A DNA stretch of 64,000 bases from Vespula vulgaris (Eukaryota > Arthropoda > Insecta > Hymenoptera > Vespidae), in contig NC_066595.1 in assembly GCF_905475345.1 (NCBI RefSeq), positions 6,080,001 to 6,144,000 on the forward strand. Reading direction: 5' to 3'. The notes under the pieces are model-generated. The model ran no database searches, had not been told where the DNA came from, and saw nothing but the letters and a program-made list of their open reading frames with translations. This document shows positions 1 through 10,572 of the stretch, piece after piece. Made by a program: the position numbers and the translations under genes. How positions within the stretch are numbered: the first letter of the stretch is position 1; each line of letters begins with the position of its first letter.

Positions 1-381
1 CTTACCGCGGCGGTCCTTCTTAAAAAAATCTCGACGATTCCGTTGGAAATACGAGCGGCGCGATTCCATTAAAACTGCGTACCCGGCGGAACGCTTCCGA
101 AGGCGAGCGATTAATTCGAGTGAGGTGGTTCGAGCCGGCGTTGGACTCTATTTAATTACACGCGCGTGTATCCGTCGTTCCAACGTTTTACCCCCCGTCA
201 CTCTTGGTCGGCTATCGTGCATCAAGAAGAGGGGCGCTTCGTTATATTAAAGACGGTAATAAAGGTGTATATATATATATATATGTGTGTGTGTGTCTGT
301 ACACATATATGAATATATATGAATGGGTATGCATGCACGTCATTGCCACGAATCTCGAGACTCGTACGATTCGTTCCGGTA

Positions 382-388
<7 letters not shown>

Positions 389-430
<42 letters not shown>

Positions 431-446
431 AAGAGAGAGAGAGAGA
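389..446 (+). repeat. (GA)n microsatellite
   Basis: 58 bp of GA with two AAAG interruptions. Confidence 0.95.
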
Positions 447-576
447 TCGTACCGTCGAATAAATGCTCAGCACCTACGACAGACAAATGCCACGAGCTTC
501 GCGATTTTATGTCGTTGTCGATACGACGAAGAGGAGGCTAAGGTTAAATTCGTAAGAAGTAAGGGAATGAGTCTAA

Positions 577-579
<3 letters not shown>

Positions 580-628
<49 letters not shown>
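580..628 (+). repeat. (TA)n microsatellite
   Basis: Pure TA for 48 bp, followed by imperfect CATA/TATG repeats to about 667. Confidence 0.95.
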
Positions 629-630
<2 letters not shown>

Positions 631-821
631 ATACACACATATATCTATATATATATGTATGTATGTAGATGTGTTCATGGTAACGCTTGCGTGTAGGTAC
701 TAAAAATTTTATTGCGTCGCGTTTATCGAGAGAGAGAGAGAGAACGAGAGAGAAAGAGAGAGAGAGAGACAGAGAGAAGAGAGGACAAGTACCGTGGCGC
801 AAAGGCTTGTTTAACAAAGTA

Positions 822-986
822 ATGACTACGATTATTCTACTTTACATTTGCCTCTCTCCGCGAGCAACGTTCGCGATACCTTTTCCAAAGGAAGAAGCTG
901 TTGCCCCCTGGCAATTTACGAGAGATAATCGCCGCTCGAGCGGAGTTACGACTACCGCGTCGTCGTCGGCGGCTCGCTTACATTGA
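822..986 (+). CDS. small ORF with signal-peptide-like start, 54 aa
   Basis: Begins MTTIILLYICLSPRATFA, a short hydrophobic core followed by small residues suggesting cleavage after ...TFA, and continues IPFPKEEAVAPWQFTRDN with a Thr/Ser/Ala-rich tail. The open frame extends upstream into a GA microsatellite, so the Met may be internal. No splice signals tie it to another exon. A secreted peptide is an inference from composition only. Confidence 0.2.
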   Translation: MTTIILLYICLSPRATFAIPFPKEEAVAPWQFTRDNRRSSGVTTTASSSAARLH

Positions 987-1727
987 AAGCGTCGTTTCTT
1001 TCTTTCTCTTTTCTTTCTTTTTTCTTCTTCTTTTTCATCCTCTTTTTCTTTGCTTTCTTTTCGATTCTTTTTATTTTTCCTTATTTTTCTTTCTCGTTCT
1101 TTCCTTTTTATTATTTACGCCCATTTTCTTTCCTGTCTGAATAAACGAACGACCGAGATCGGTCCTCCTCTTCTCGTCAATTTCAACTTGTTTCTTGTAG
1201 ATTACAACCTACCCTTCGGCATATTTCTTTCACATAAGTTTTCACTTCGGGCGATCGATTTTTATCGATTTATAGATACGTTCTCAAAGGGTGGGCCGAT
1301 TTTATTTTCTTTCCTTTGCAAAAGTAATAGAAGAAGAAATAAAGAGAGAAAGAGAGAAATGGCGTCAAATCGATATAAATATAGTCGGAAGAAGGTTCGC
1401 GTGCTTCGACACCGTCGGACAGCTTCGAACCGATAAAATACAACATCGTTCACCCCTCTCGATTCCTCTCTTGACTCTCTCTCTCTCTCTCTCTCTCTCT
1501 ATTTCTCTTTCTCTTTTTCTCTGCCCCATTGGTAGGGTGCGCGCAAGCGCGAAAGAAAAAATAGCGCTACGTCGTTCGTGCCGTGGCTCGTTCAATTTAC
1601 ATAAACACGTACTCATTGATTGCCGGACCAGATTGTCGAGCGTTATTACTTCTACGACCGGTTAACTCCGACGTAGGACCGAGAATAATCGTTAAGCCCT
1701 AATCGCTTGCTACGCACCGACCCCGAC

Positions 1728-1728
<1 letters not shown>

Positions 1729-1776
<48 letters not shown>

Positions 1777-1803
1777 TCTCTCTCGTTCTCTCTCTTTATC
1801 TCT
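1729..1803 (+). repeat. (CT)n microsatellite
   Basis: Nearly pure CT, then TTCTCTCTCG-type units. Confidence 0.95.
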
Positions 1804-1975
1804 GTTGCCATTCTTTGATGTGGAAATTACTCCAGACTCTCTTCGAGCTATTCCTTTTTATCGTTCATAACTTGCTGGAAGTGTCTTTACCTTAACCCAT
1901 GCGTGCCGCGATTCGTTGTCTAGATAATGACACTTGATAATCCACCTTTAAGATACACCTCCGAGCGAGAATGGA

Positions 1976-2002
1976 AGAGAGACAGAGACAGAGATAGACA
2001 GA

Positions 2003-2064
<62 letters not shown>
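1976..2064 (+). repeat. (GA)n microsatellite
   Basis: 89 bp of GA with a GACA-rich start; on the minus strand it lies downstream of the 54-nt exon donor, inside the intron. Confidence 0.95.
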
Positions 2065-2066
<2 letters not shown>

Positions 2067-2141
2067 CGAAGGACGCAGATCATATCGAGGAACATTTTGA
2101 AATGAAAGCAAACTTTCGGGAATAAATTTCTTCTCACTCAC

Positions 2142-2195
2142 CGGAATGGTAGAAAATGGATCCACCCCTGTCGTGATAACCGTTCTTCGCAGGAC
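2142..2195 (-). CDS. 54-nt cassette-size exon, probably same minus-strand gene
   Basis: The minus strand shows a clear acceptor (TTTATTGTCTCGTTTCAG) and donor (CCG|GTGAGTGAG) enclosing exactly 54 nt. Phase 1 in and phase 1 out gives PAKNGYHDRGGSIFYHSG, a natural-looking hydrophilic peptide; phase 0 is also open (VLRRTVITTGVDPFSTIP). The phase-1 reading joins without a frame break to the exon at 57580-57712. Being a multiple of three, it could be included or skipped without changing the frame. The 55-kb gap to the upstream exon would be a giant intron; downstream exons would lie left of position 1. It could instead belong to another minus-strand gene. Confidence 0.5.
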
Positions 2196-2808
2196 CTGAA
2201 ACGAGACAATAAAATAAAGATGAATGAAAATTGCCGCAGGACTCGTCGACTTGACAAAAACAAAATCGAAGACAAAAAAGAAAGAAAGAAAGAAAGAAGA
2301 AAGACGAAATAAAACAGGATAGAAAAGAAAAATTATCGGTTCAAATCGAAACCGTAAGGAATAAAATTCGTTCGTGGTAATCTTGCGAGTAGGATGGTAC
2401 GACCCTTTATCGATCTTTCGACGTTCGTCGAAAGAGTAGAAAGAGCGAAAAAGAGAAGAAGAAGAAGAAGAAGAAGAAGAAGAGAAAGAGAAGGAAAGAA
2501 GAAAGAGAAACAGAAAGCTCCATGGTCGGAGCGATGCGCAGATGGAACGGTGTATCGATCGATCGATCGACGAATGCCTTCATGCTCTAGCAGTGCAACC
2601 GGAGGTGGTACTCGAGAGCACCACCCACGAAGTTAACTACTTAGTATGCACGATCAGCCAGAAGGTACCTACCTACCTATCTGACAAGGTTAACTAATAC
2701 AGCTTCCTCGGTCGCGCGCGGTCTCTTGATTAGAAATACGTCGATAAATCAGGGGAAGGGAGACGAGGAACAGCTACGTAGATAAGCATAGAGAAAGAAG
2801 AGGTCTCA

Positions 2809-2841
<33 letters not shown>

Positions 2842-2992
2842 ATCTATCTCAGTCCTTTGCTCTTTCACTCGCTCGCTTGGTCATGTACTTACGTGTTGTT
2901 AGAATCGAGATGGAAAGAGATGGAAAGAAGAGAAACGCGTAGCAAACGCGCGAGCTCTTGGTCGAAGAAAGAAAAAAAGAAATGAATAAATA

Positions 2993-3028
<36 letters not shown>

Positions 3029-3279
3029 AGGAAAGAAAAAAAAATTAGATAGAAGGAAAGGGAATGCTGTTCGAGAAAGGAGACAGAATCGAGTCCCTCC
3101 CCCTCCTCTCGCCACCCTCCGGTAATTGATCGACTTATACGCGTGTATATAGGCGCTCTCGAGCGTTCGGCCTGAGCGGACTTTTGCCGAGTCGTAACGA
3201 GATAATTAAATCAATATAGTAGGAGCGCGCGTTCGCCCGGCAGAAGAGTTTAATTGGACGGCACGCTTCGCGATCTTCT

Positions 3280-3324
<45 letters not shown>

Positions 3325-4075
3325 ATTCATCTCTCTCTCTCTCTTTTCCTCTTTCTATCTATCCTATCTATCTTTCTCTTTCTCTTTCGTTCCTCGCGAA
3401 GAACCTCGCGCGTCAAAATGCGAAGCAACAAGAGATCTCCACGACGGGGAGTCCCGCTACCGGAAATTTTCTTTCCTCTCTTTTCCCTCTTCTTCTTCTT
3501 CTTCTTCTTACCTATATATCCGTTTTATTTTTCTTTCCTTTCGTTTTTCCCACTATAAAAACTAATTTTCTAGTTAGAAACACTATAACTTAATTCGAGC
3601 ATTATTGTAAGATAAAATCGTTTGACATATGTATAGAGATAAGATTAGCTTACGTCGAGGTATCGACATTTATGAAGTTTAATCGAAATAAATATCGAGA
3701 TAAATGAAGAAGCTTTTGGTTCAATGGAAAAATCGCGAAATCGACGGAAGTCACGAACCAGTTTTACCAACGCAAATGGGATGATCGCTCTCCAGTTTGC
3801 TCTACCACATCGCGGCTCGATCGCTAGAAATTTGTGGTTTCTCTTTATCGAATCGTTTCCATTCCATCGACACGTCTCTCGGTAGCAATAACACGAACCC
3901 ATCGCTATCTACTACTTTATCCTTTTCTCTTTCTGTCCTTCCTTCCCTCTCTCTCTCTCTTTCTCTTTCATCAGAAAGCACATCGAGGAGACGAAGGTAC
4001 GAGAGATTCCGGTCGATCTTTACTCCGAGTCTGTAGAGAGATTACTGTTTTATGCCACGATGAAACTATTTCTGT

Positions 4076-4077
<2 letters not shown>
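2196..4077. other. non-coding, repeat-dense, one unique island
   Basis: AAAG 2277-2304, GAA 2452-2484, CT 2806-2850, GAAA 2974-3045, CT 3282-3398, TTC 3478-3510. 3120-3280 is unique, CpG-rich, with AATTAAAT/TTTAATTG cores and looks regulatory. A 3400-3470 frame (REEPRASKCEATRDL) follows a pyrimidine tract but lacks a donor. Confidence 0.6.
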
Positions 4078-4131
<54 letters not shown>

Positions 4132-4171
4132 TGTGTCTCTCTCTCTATCTCTCTTTTTCTCTCTATCTCCG
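4078..4171 (+). repeat. (CT)n tract, also pyrimidine tract for the 4175 exon
   Basis: CT repeat with short GTGT and TATC interruptions, ending 4 bp before a possible 3' splice site. Confidence 0.95.
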
Positions 4172-4174
4172 AAG

Positions 4175-4336
4175 GTGCGGCCAAGCACGTTCGCGATAAA
4201 AGGAAAAACGATCAGGATGAGGAGTAAAAAAAGACGTAGAGATTTCCCTGAGGCTTCGCAAACTCCAGTTCCTTTACTCTCGTCTCAGCTTCGAGCTAGA
4301 TCATTTTATCGGTCGCAGGAACGTAGGAATCAAGAG
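4175..4336 (+). CDS. candidate internal exon, basic 54-codon segment
   Basis: A 90-nt CT tract leads into an acceptor (CTCCGAAG|GTG) and 54 codons run in phase 0 to a donor (CAAGAG|GTGAGA). The peptide begins VRPSTFAIKGKTIRMRSKKR, has a KKRRR patch that could act as a nuclear localisation signal, and ends with Arg/Ser/Gln-rich sequence (SFYRSQERRNQE). The frame is open on both sides, so the splice sites are not forced by stops. Family unknown; no partner exon of matching phase was found on this strand. Confidence 0.28.
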
Positions 4337-4771
4337 GTGAGAGACGACGTAGAGTTCCGCCGATGCTTTTGTGCCTTTCTTATTGCGATAAGGTTTTGCT
4401 ACTTTGCTGCTACAATGATGGCAATTATTTTTTTCTCTTTCCCTTTCTGTTCCTTTTTCTATATTATTACATCTATATATACTTTCTAGTATTGGTACTA
4501 TTGTAATAATGAAGTATCTACTATGTACTACTGTCTCTGTTTTAAACCGTTTTGCAATATCGTAAAAAGAAGCCATAGAAACAAAACAAAATTACGTTTC
4601 CTTTCTCCCTTTTATCTTTCTCTCTATATTATATATTTGATCAAATCTATGTCTTTCATTACTAGCACTGTCGACTTTGGTATCTCACGTATTATTATGT
4701 TTCTATTTCACTTCAATCTTTACTGTTTTCTGATGTTACTACAATATCGAGAAAAAACTCATAGAAATAAA

Positions 4772-4817
<46 letters not shown>

Positions 4818-5155
4818 TTAGAAAAGGAGAAATTTACTTAGAAAAGGAGATCGACTTGATGGAAAGATAATCATAGGTGGTATATCCTTGGGAAGGAGTC
4901 AAAGGCGAGGGAACAGCGAGCACGTGGCGTGGGTGTTCGCGCGCGCGCAAATACACGCGGGGATAGAACGAAGAGAATGAACCAGCACGCGTTGTGGGCG
5001 GACCATGAGAAGAAGGTAGTGGAGGTTAAAGAGGCGGCGTTGGTAGGGAGAACAGCATGATAAAAGGAGAAGCACGAAGAGAAGCACGCCGAATCGACTT
5101 TCTCGTTAAATCCTCTCTTCCACTTTGTTTCTTCTCTTTCGTAATGTTGCGAAAA

Positions 5156-5195
<40 letters not shown>

Positions 5196-5281
5196 AAAAA
5201 AGAAAGAAAGAAAGACTTCCCTCGTGTTTCTTCTCTTTCGGATAGTAAACTTAAGTTAGATTCGATAGTAGATCGCACGGT
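4337..5281. other. non-coding, AT-rich then GC-richer
   Basis: 4400-4870 AT-rich unique DNA with CT at 4779-4812; 4880-5060 GC-richer, with GCGCGCGC (4940-4947); AAAG at 5153-5215. No supported exon. Confidence 0.6.
5153..5215 (+). repeat. (AAAG)n microsatellite
   Basis: About 15 AAAG units. Confidence 0.95.
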
Positions 5282-5420
5282 GGGCCCCAATCACCCAATC
5301 ACTTTCTCCGGTTGCCCTTTAGATAGTCGGATTTGCATAAGGCTGGCACCAGCCGCGTCTGATTGGCCGTAATTAGCGACGCGTGGCCCGCGCCCACGTT
5401 GGGTCACCGATGGAGTATTA
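5282..5420. promoter_or_regulatory. dense regulatory-type island (octamer, CCAAT, TAATTA)
   Basis: Non-repetitive block in microsatellite DNA. It holds a tandem CCCAATCA CCCAATCA (5286-5301), an exact POU octamer ATTTGCAT (5331-5338), a palindrome GGCTGG-CA-CCAGCC (5341-5354), GATTGG (5361-5366) and a homeodomain core TAATTA (5370-5375). Sites are seen; enhancer function is inferred. Confidence 0.45.
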
Positions 5421-5925
5421 AAGGAGACGAGAACGATGAGGAGGAAGACGTACGATTGCAAAAGAGAAAAAGAGAGAGGAAGAGAGAGAGAGAGAGGGGA
5501 ATATCTATGACCAAAGCGTAATCTATGCTACTTAGATATCTACGCACCCACGCGCCATCGAGACGCGCGTGCCGTTCTAAGTTAAATTTCGTAAGATCAT
5601 GCAAAACGATCTATCCTCGCGTCTGGATTAAATCCATGAATCTATTAACCACTTACCGATCGAAAATAACGATCGATCGTGAAAGTTCCGCTAGAACACG
5701 AATCTAAAGGTTTATGTAAATGACGATAACCAATAAACGTGACGGCTAGTAAACACAAATAAAAGCATTCGAACGATCGGACATTAACTACGTTGAACCT
5801 TAGAAAAGGGATATAAAGAAAGCATCTGGTATAATCGAGCTAACACGATCGTTTAAACCGTCTTGCATCTTCAACCGTTATGGTTCTATATACCAATCTG
5901 GTGTATGTATATATGTACGTACATT

Positions 5926-5939
5926 GTACGTGCACGTAC
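5926..5939. repeat. 14-bp perfect palindrome GTACGTGCACGTAC
   Basis: Self-complementary and embedded in a GTAC/ACGT-rich stretch (5911-5950). It contains GTGCAC flanked by ACGT steps. Confidence 0.7.
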
Positions 5940-5990
5940 GTAAGTACGTATGAGGAATCGTTTCGCAGGTATTAATGCGATTGGAAACTT

Positions 5991-5999
5991 TGACCTTGG
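5991..5999 (-). promoter_or_regulatory. FTZ-F1/ERR-type nuclear receptor half-site
   Basis: TGACCTTGG, read on the minus strand as CCAAGGTCA, matches the extended monomer site YCAAGGYCA. A single site with no further support. Confidence 0.3.
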
Positions 6000-7049
6000 C
6001 CTCCGACGTTCATTCCAATTTTCTAAAACCCTATCTAGCGCCCGTAAAGATCCAAGATATAACGAGCGATAAAAGCAAGAGCGCTAAGCGCTCATAAGTT
6101 ATTATTAACGACGAACGATCTAATATCGGGATCGAAACGATCGTCCCAAACGATCGTCTCTCATCTCCTTCTCTATCCGACTCTTTTTCTCTTTCTCTTT
6201 CTCCTTCTCTTTCTCTTTCTCTTTCTCTTTCGCGTGTGCTCTTGCTCAAGGAAAATCACGTTGGTCGATAAAGAGCCGGTTTATTGCGTTCGTCCCGAAG
6301 ACCATTCGCTGTCATCGGCACGATGACGATCGTTGTGACCGTACGCGTAACGCACTGATCCGATAATACGTATCCAAAGTGAAAAGCTTCTGAGAGTCGG
6401 CACGCACATCGCCTATCATCCTCGAGTTGATATCTACGACGATTTACGAGCACTATTTCTCTTGGTCGTTTAAACGTTCGTCAGTTTCTTCCTTCGATTC
6501 TCTTAAGCGATAAAACTTAAGTGATAATAAGATGACAAAGATTCCTATATACAAAGACGATACCAACGAAATCGTACGATAGGAACGAACCTCGATCGGA
6601 AACCATTATCGATTCAATCGAGAGAAAAGTCGAAGAGAATTGAAGCTTCGAATGGAAGAGAAAGATAGTAGGATAGACAAATAGACGGACGGACGGATAG
6701 ACAGACAGAGAAAGAAAGAGAGAGATGATCGTACTAACATAAGAGTTATATTAACGGTTTCCGGCTAGGAATATTTTCGCGTCATCTGTTCGACGCCGAT
6801 CATAAATCCTGACCGTCGACGATGGAAAGACTCGCGCGTTACGCGGAACTTATTAAAATCGCGAATATCGAATTGTCTGCTCGTCTCTCTCCTCCCCCTC
6901 TCTTTCTCTCACTCTCTCACTCTCTCTCTCTCTCTGTCTATCATATAAATTATCTTGAATATGTCCATCCCATTATCCCTTGACGAACAAAATCGTTCTA
7001 TCCAACGTGAATAAAAAAGAAAGAAAGGAAGAAAAAAGGAATAAAGAAA

Positions 7050-7113
<64 letters not shown>

Positions 7114-7409
7114 AAGAAAGAGACAGACGAAAAAAGAGCGTCGATCCGCGCACACGAGTTCGCACTGAATCTCCACACGAATGCGCACAGTGTTCACTTG
7201 GTACACGCGCGCACGCGCACTTACTCACTCCTCGAGTAGACGGCATCACACAGTGACGACAACAGTAGGGGTATATCACCGGAGACGCACTGCGTGGCAC
7301 GACGGATCTCGAACTGTGTCAAGGTTCCTATGAAGAGGCTCGCTTAGTCGATGTCTTTCTCTCTCTTTCTCTTTTTAGACCATTTGAAGAAAAAATAAAC
7401 TTTTCCAAA

Positions 7410-7439
7410 AATCAGACTCTCTCTCTCTCTCTCTTTCTC

Positions 7440-7496
<57 letters not shown>

Positions 7497-7570
7497 CTAT
7501 CTCTGTCTATTTCTCTGTCTCTATTTCTCTACTCTCTTTCACTCTCTTTCTCTCATTCTTTCACACTCTC
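7410..7570 (+). repeat. long CT/TATC pyrimidine repeat
   Basis: 160 bp of CT with regular TATC, TTTC and GTC interruptions; among the longest pyrimidine tracts of the window. Confidence 0.95.
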
Positions 7571-7695
7571 AGAGACGAGTCGATGCTCGCGAGTAGTCTC
7601 GAGTTCAGCCGCGAAGTAGAGTCGATCTCGGGACACTAGGTGCGCGCTTGGTAGGGGTCCGCGTAGGGTCTCGAGAATGGAGTTGGAAGGGGATA

Positions 7696-7741
7696 AGGTC
7701 GAAGGTCAGGGCTATACGGTCTGACCCATGACCTCTGACCC
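7696..7741. promoter_or_regulatory. nuclear-receptor element cluster: DR1 pair plus triple DR1
   Basis: Plus strand AGGTCG-A-AGGTCA (7696-7708) is a DR1. Then TGACCC-A-TGACCT-C-TGACCC (7722-7741) is, on the minus strand, three AGGTCA-like half-sites each separated by 1 bp. DR1 is the classic spacing for HNF4 and for USP/RXR and SVP complexes. Five half-sites lie within 46 bp in non-repetitive DNA. Confidence 0.6.
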
Positions 7742-9172
7742 TCTCGATCCCTCCGACCCGACCCGCCAGAACCCGCTCTCCCTCCACTTCTACCGCTCAT
7801 GCACTTAAGTCGTTCTTTCTCTCTTTCTCTCTCTCTCTTTTTCTTTCCTTATTTCTCGCTTTCTTTCTTTCTTTTTTTCTCTCTTTTCTTTTCCTTCCCC
7901 TCCATCTTTCTACCGGCATCCTTTTTCCTCTCACAAATGTCAGTCGTCTCGGCAGCCACGAGATACGACCAGCTTCCATACTCGTATCTCTCCGTTTCTC
8001 TCACACAAACGCAAAATGCAAACGCACGCTCTTTTGAAATATTCATCTTCTATTCTCGCAAAGGAACGCTCACGAACCCTCTCCTGTCTCCTGTTCTCTG
8101 CTGCATATGACATTCCTTCTAGATATGTTTTGCTACGACGTAATCGGAAATCCGTGAAATTCGATGAAACTTTAAGTAGTTATATGCATACTTAAGGTTA
8201 TCGGTTCGTAGGTCGAGCAAAGGATTTCCAATAACTTTGATGAATTCATTCCGGTTGCGAGTCGAAACAAAGATAAGAGTCATAATTAAGATAATAACGC
8301 GCGAGACCGACCACGTCTCGAACTAATTACTGTTTCTGATTATTAATATTATTGTTATTGCTATCGTCATATATATATGTGTGTGTGTGTGTGTGTATGT
8401 AGCTATATACAAACGTAAGTATATATATTTAAAGAGCTCGTTTCATCAACGTGCTTACAATACTTATTTCACTTTAACACTGCGAATAAAGTCAAGTTCA
8501 CGAAATCCGTTTCCGGCGATTAGATCAATTATTAATCGATTTCTACGTAATTCACATTATGCACTACCTTCCATTTCGATGAATACGTGATAATGTCACA
8601 AATACATACTTTTTCTCGCAGGTAGAAAGGTAAAAAGCTTATGAAAAAGAAACGATCAAACTTTCGACATCTTTCAACGTCGTTGGTTTGAAATAAAATT
8701 CGATCAATAATTATCTTTCCTCGTAGTCATCGTTGTCGTCGTCGTCGTCGTTGTCTTAATCCTGACGATAATTAAACGAAAGGCAGTACAATAAAGAAAG
8801 ATGTTATCTTTATCACTGATCGATTGAAAATTGTTTTTAATTGCTGGACAATTAATTCCCCCGATGTAAAGTGTTCACCTTATTAAACGAAGTAATTAAT
8901 TCTGGTTAATTCTGGCACCCTCTTCTACTTATTTTTATTTCTTCTTATTTTTTCTTCCTTTTCCGTTTCTCAAGACTTACGACGCCGAACATGTGTTCGA
9001 GGAAGACGATATTTTTGCAACGATCCGACGAGCGAGATCACGGCCGTGTCGAGCAGACTAAAGTAACAGAAGAGCGCGCTTCTGTGTCGGTGAGAATGCT
9101 CGTAGAGTGCTTCGCGAGCGTATACATGAAAGTGAGCCACTTAATATGGATGTGTGCGGAAGACCCGCGATT
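7742..9172. other. non-coding between the two DR1 arrays
   Basis: Pyrimidine tract 7807-7905, AT/GT 8369-8400, otherwise unique AT-leaning DNA. 8991-9182 is a 63-codon plus ORF (MCSRKTIFLQRSDERDHGRV...) with both strands open; not called. Confidence 0.6.
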
Positions 9173-9192
9173 GGACCTCTGAACTATGACCT
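9173..9192 (-). promoter_or_regulatory. second triple DR1 array
   Basis: GGACCT-C-TGAACT-A-TGACCT; read on the minus strand AGGTCA-T-AGTTCA-G-AGGTCC, three half-sites at 1-bp spacing, the same layout and spacer bases as the array at 7722-7741. It sits in a CpG-rich, non-repetitive block (8990-9270). Confidence 0.5.
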
Positions 9193-10544
9193 CCGCGCAT
9201 CGGGACCATCGCGCCGAGCAACGGCCGGTTGCTACGAACCGTTTGAAAAATTTCACGCTCTACTCGCGAACGTAACCGATTACATACAGCGAACTACCTA
9301 TTACCTCTTTCTTCTATACTTCCGTCATTTTTTCTCCTTCCTTTTTTCTCTTTTCTCTCTCTCTCTCTCTCTCTCTCTTCTTTTTTGTTTTTCTTTTCTT
9401 CTTTCTTTCTTTCTTCCTTTCTTTCTTTCTCTCTTCTTCGAGTACCTATCATCTCTCCTCCTTTCCACTTTACCTTTGCCTTATTCCATCTTGTTATTCT
9501 CGTCTCGAAGGTCGATTTAAATCACGATGCCCCGCGATTTGTTTTGACTACGTGACGGGTCAAGTTTCCTGTGTGCTATTCATCACAATTAGCTATTGTT
9601 AAATATGTTAACGAGATACCGTAATGTTATGGAACTAACGATAACACGTTTAATGTAAGCTTCAATAATCATTCTCGCATTCGATATTAAATAGCATATA
9701 AAGTTTTGATAAAGGTCAGTAAGTTCAAATCTGTTCTTCAAACGTTCTCATGAAATTCGCTATTTATTGCTCACGTTTCTTTGTCTTTTCTAAACGCGTT
9801 ATATCGAACAATACAAAATGAAGAAGAACGTCACAACAGCAATTTACGATCGTTTTTAACGATTGAAATCAGAACGTCGAATTCGTTTAAGATAATATAT
9901 GTATTATCGTTCGTTCGAATGAATAGTTAAGGAAGTGATTCGAGTCAGCGAAGAATCGGCCATGACACAAAGCTCTTTATACACAAAGGAAAACTTTCAA
10001 ATCTAATTAACGTTATTTCGAACGATACGATGGAAAGATAAAAAGAAGGAACACCGAACTCCAACGAGATCCAAGATATTCGGTAAATTTTAGATCCTTC
10101 GCCTACAGAAGCTACAACGCAAATGCCTCGTAAATCCGTGTAGCGAGGCATTCGCTTATAGTCGAGTTAATAACTCTCCATAAATATCAGGGAAAGGAAG
10201 GTCGGTCGAAGAAAAAAAATATAAACAAACTTATTCTCTCTCTCTCTCTTTCTCTCTCACACACACATACACACAGAGACACAGAAGCGCGCGCAGCAAA
10301 GAACGATGCACGCACCGTCTAGACTCCCCGTGATTTCGTCGATTTCTCGAGAAAGAGAGAGAAAAAGAGATAGAGAGAGAGAAACATTTCGATAAACGGC
10401 CGAGACATCGATATTTATCGCGCGCTCGATCGACCGTAAGAGTTTTAAACGTAGAGTCAAGTGACGTTAATCATACGCGTGGCTATGCCCGCGCGAGTGC
10501 ACCGACTCTACGAATTGATGATTCCTAATTAAGGTACCGCGGTG

Positions 10545-10572
10545 CAATTAAGGAGACGCGCTCCTTTAATTG
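10545..10572. repeat. inverted repeat of homeodomain-type sites
   Basis: CAATTAAGGAG, spacer ACGCG, CTCCTTTAATTG: an 11-bp stem with a single extra T. Each arm carries a TAATTG/CAATTA core; another TAATTA-like core (CCTAATTAAGG) lies 20 bp upstream. Could bind a homeodomain dimer. Confidence 0.6.

Larger units (their letters stand above)
1..821. other. non-coding left edge
   Basis: 1-235 is CpG-rich unique sequence with TTTAATTA cores and no supported exon. The rest alternates AT/GT (266-298), GA (389-446), TA (580-667) and GA (728-780) repeats. Frames here are repeat translations. Confidence 0.7.
987..2141. other. intronic/intergenic DNA, pyrimidine tracts
   Basis: T/C-rich tracts at 988-1135, 1471-1523 and 1729-1803, GA at 1976-2064, unique spacers of 100-200 bp with no splice-flanked frame. 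Confidence 0.7.
5421..7695. other. non-coding region with mixed repeats
   Basis: GA 5466-5498, TTTCTC 6179-6232, CT 6898-6938, purine/GA 7019-7118 and CT 7410-7570. Unique stretches 5520-6170 and 6240-6890 are rich in CGATCG/TCGATC words and hold no splice-flanked frame. Confidence 0.6.

Noticed and set aside
1707..2165. Ser-Leu-rich and Arg-Glu-rich open frames at CT and GA tracts, here and throughout
   Set aside because: They are direct translations of dinucleotide repeats, open in several frames, without conserved flanks or splice sites.
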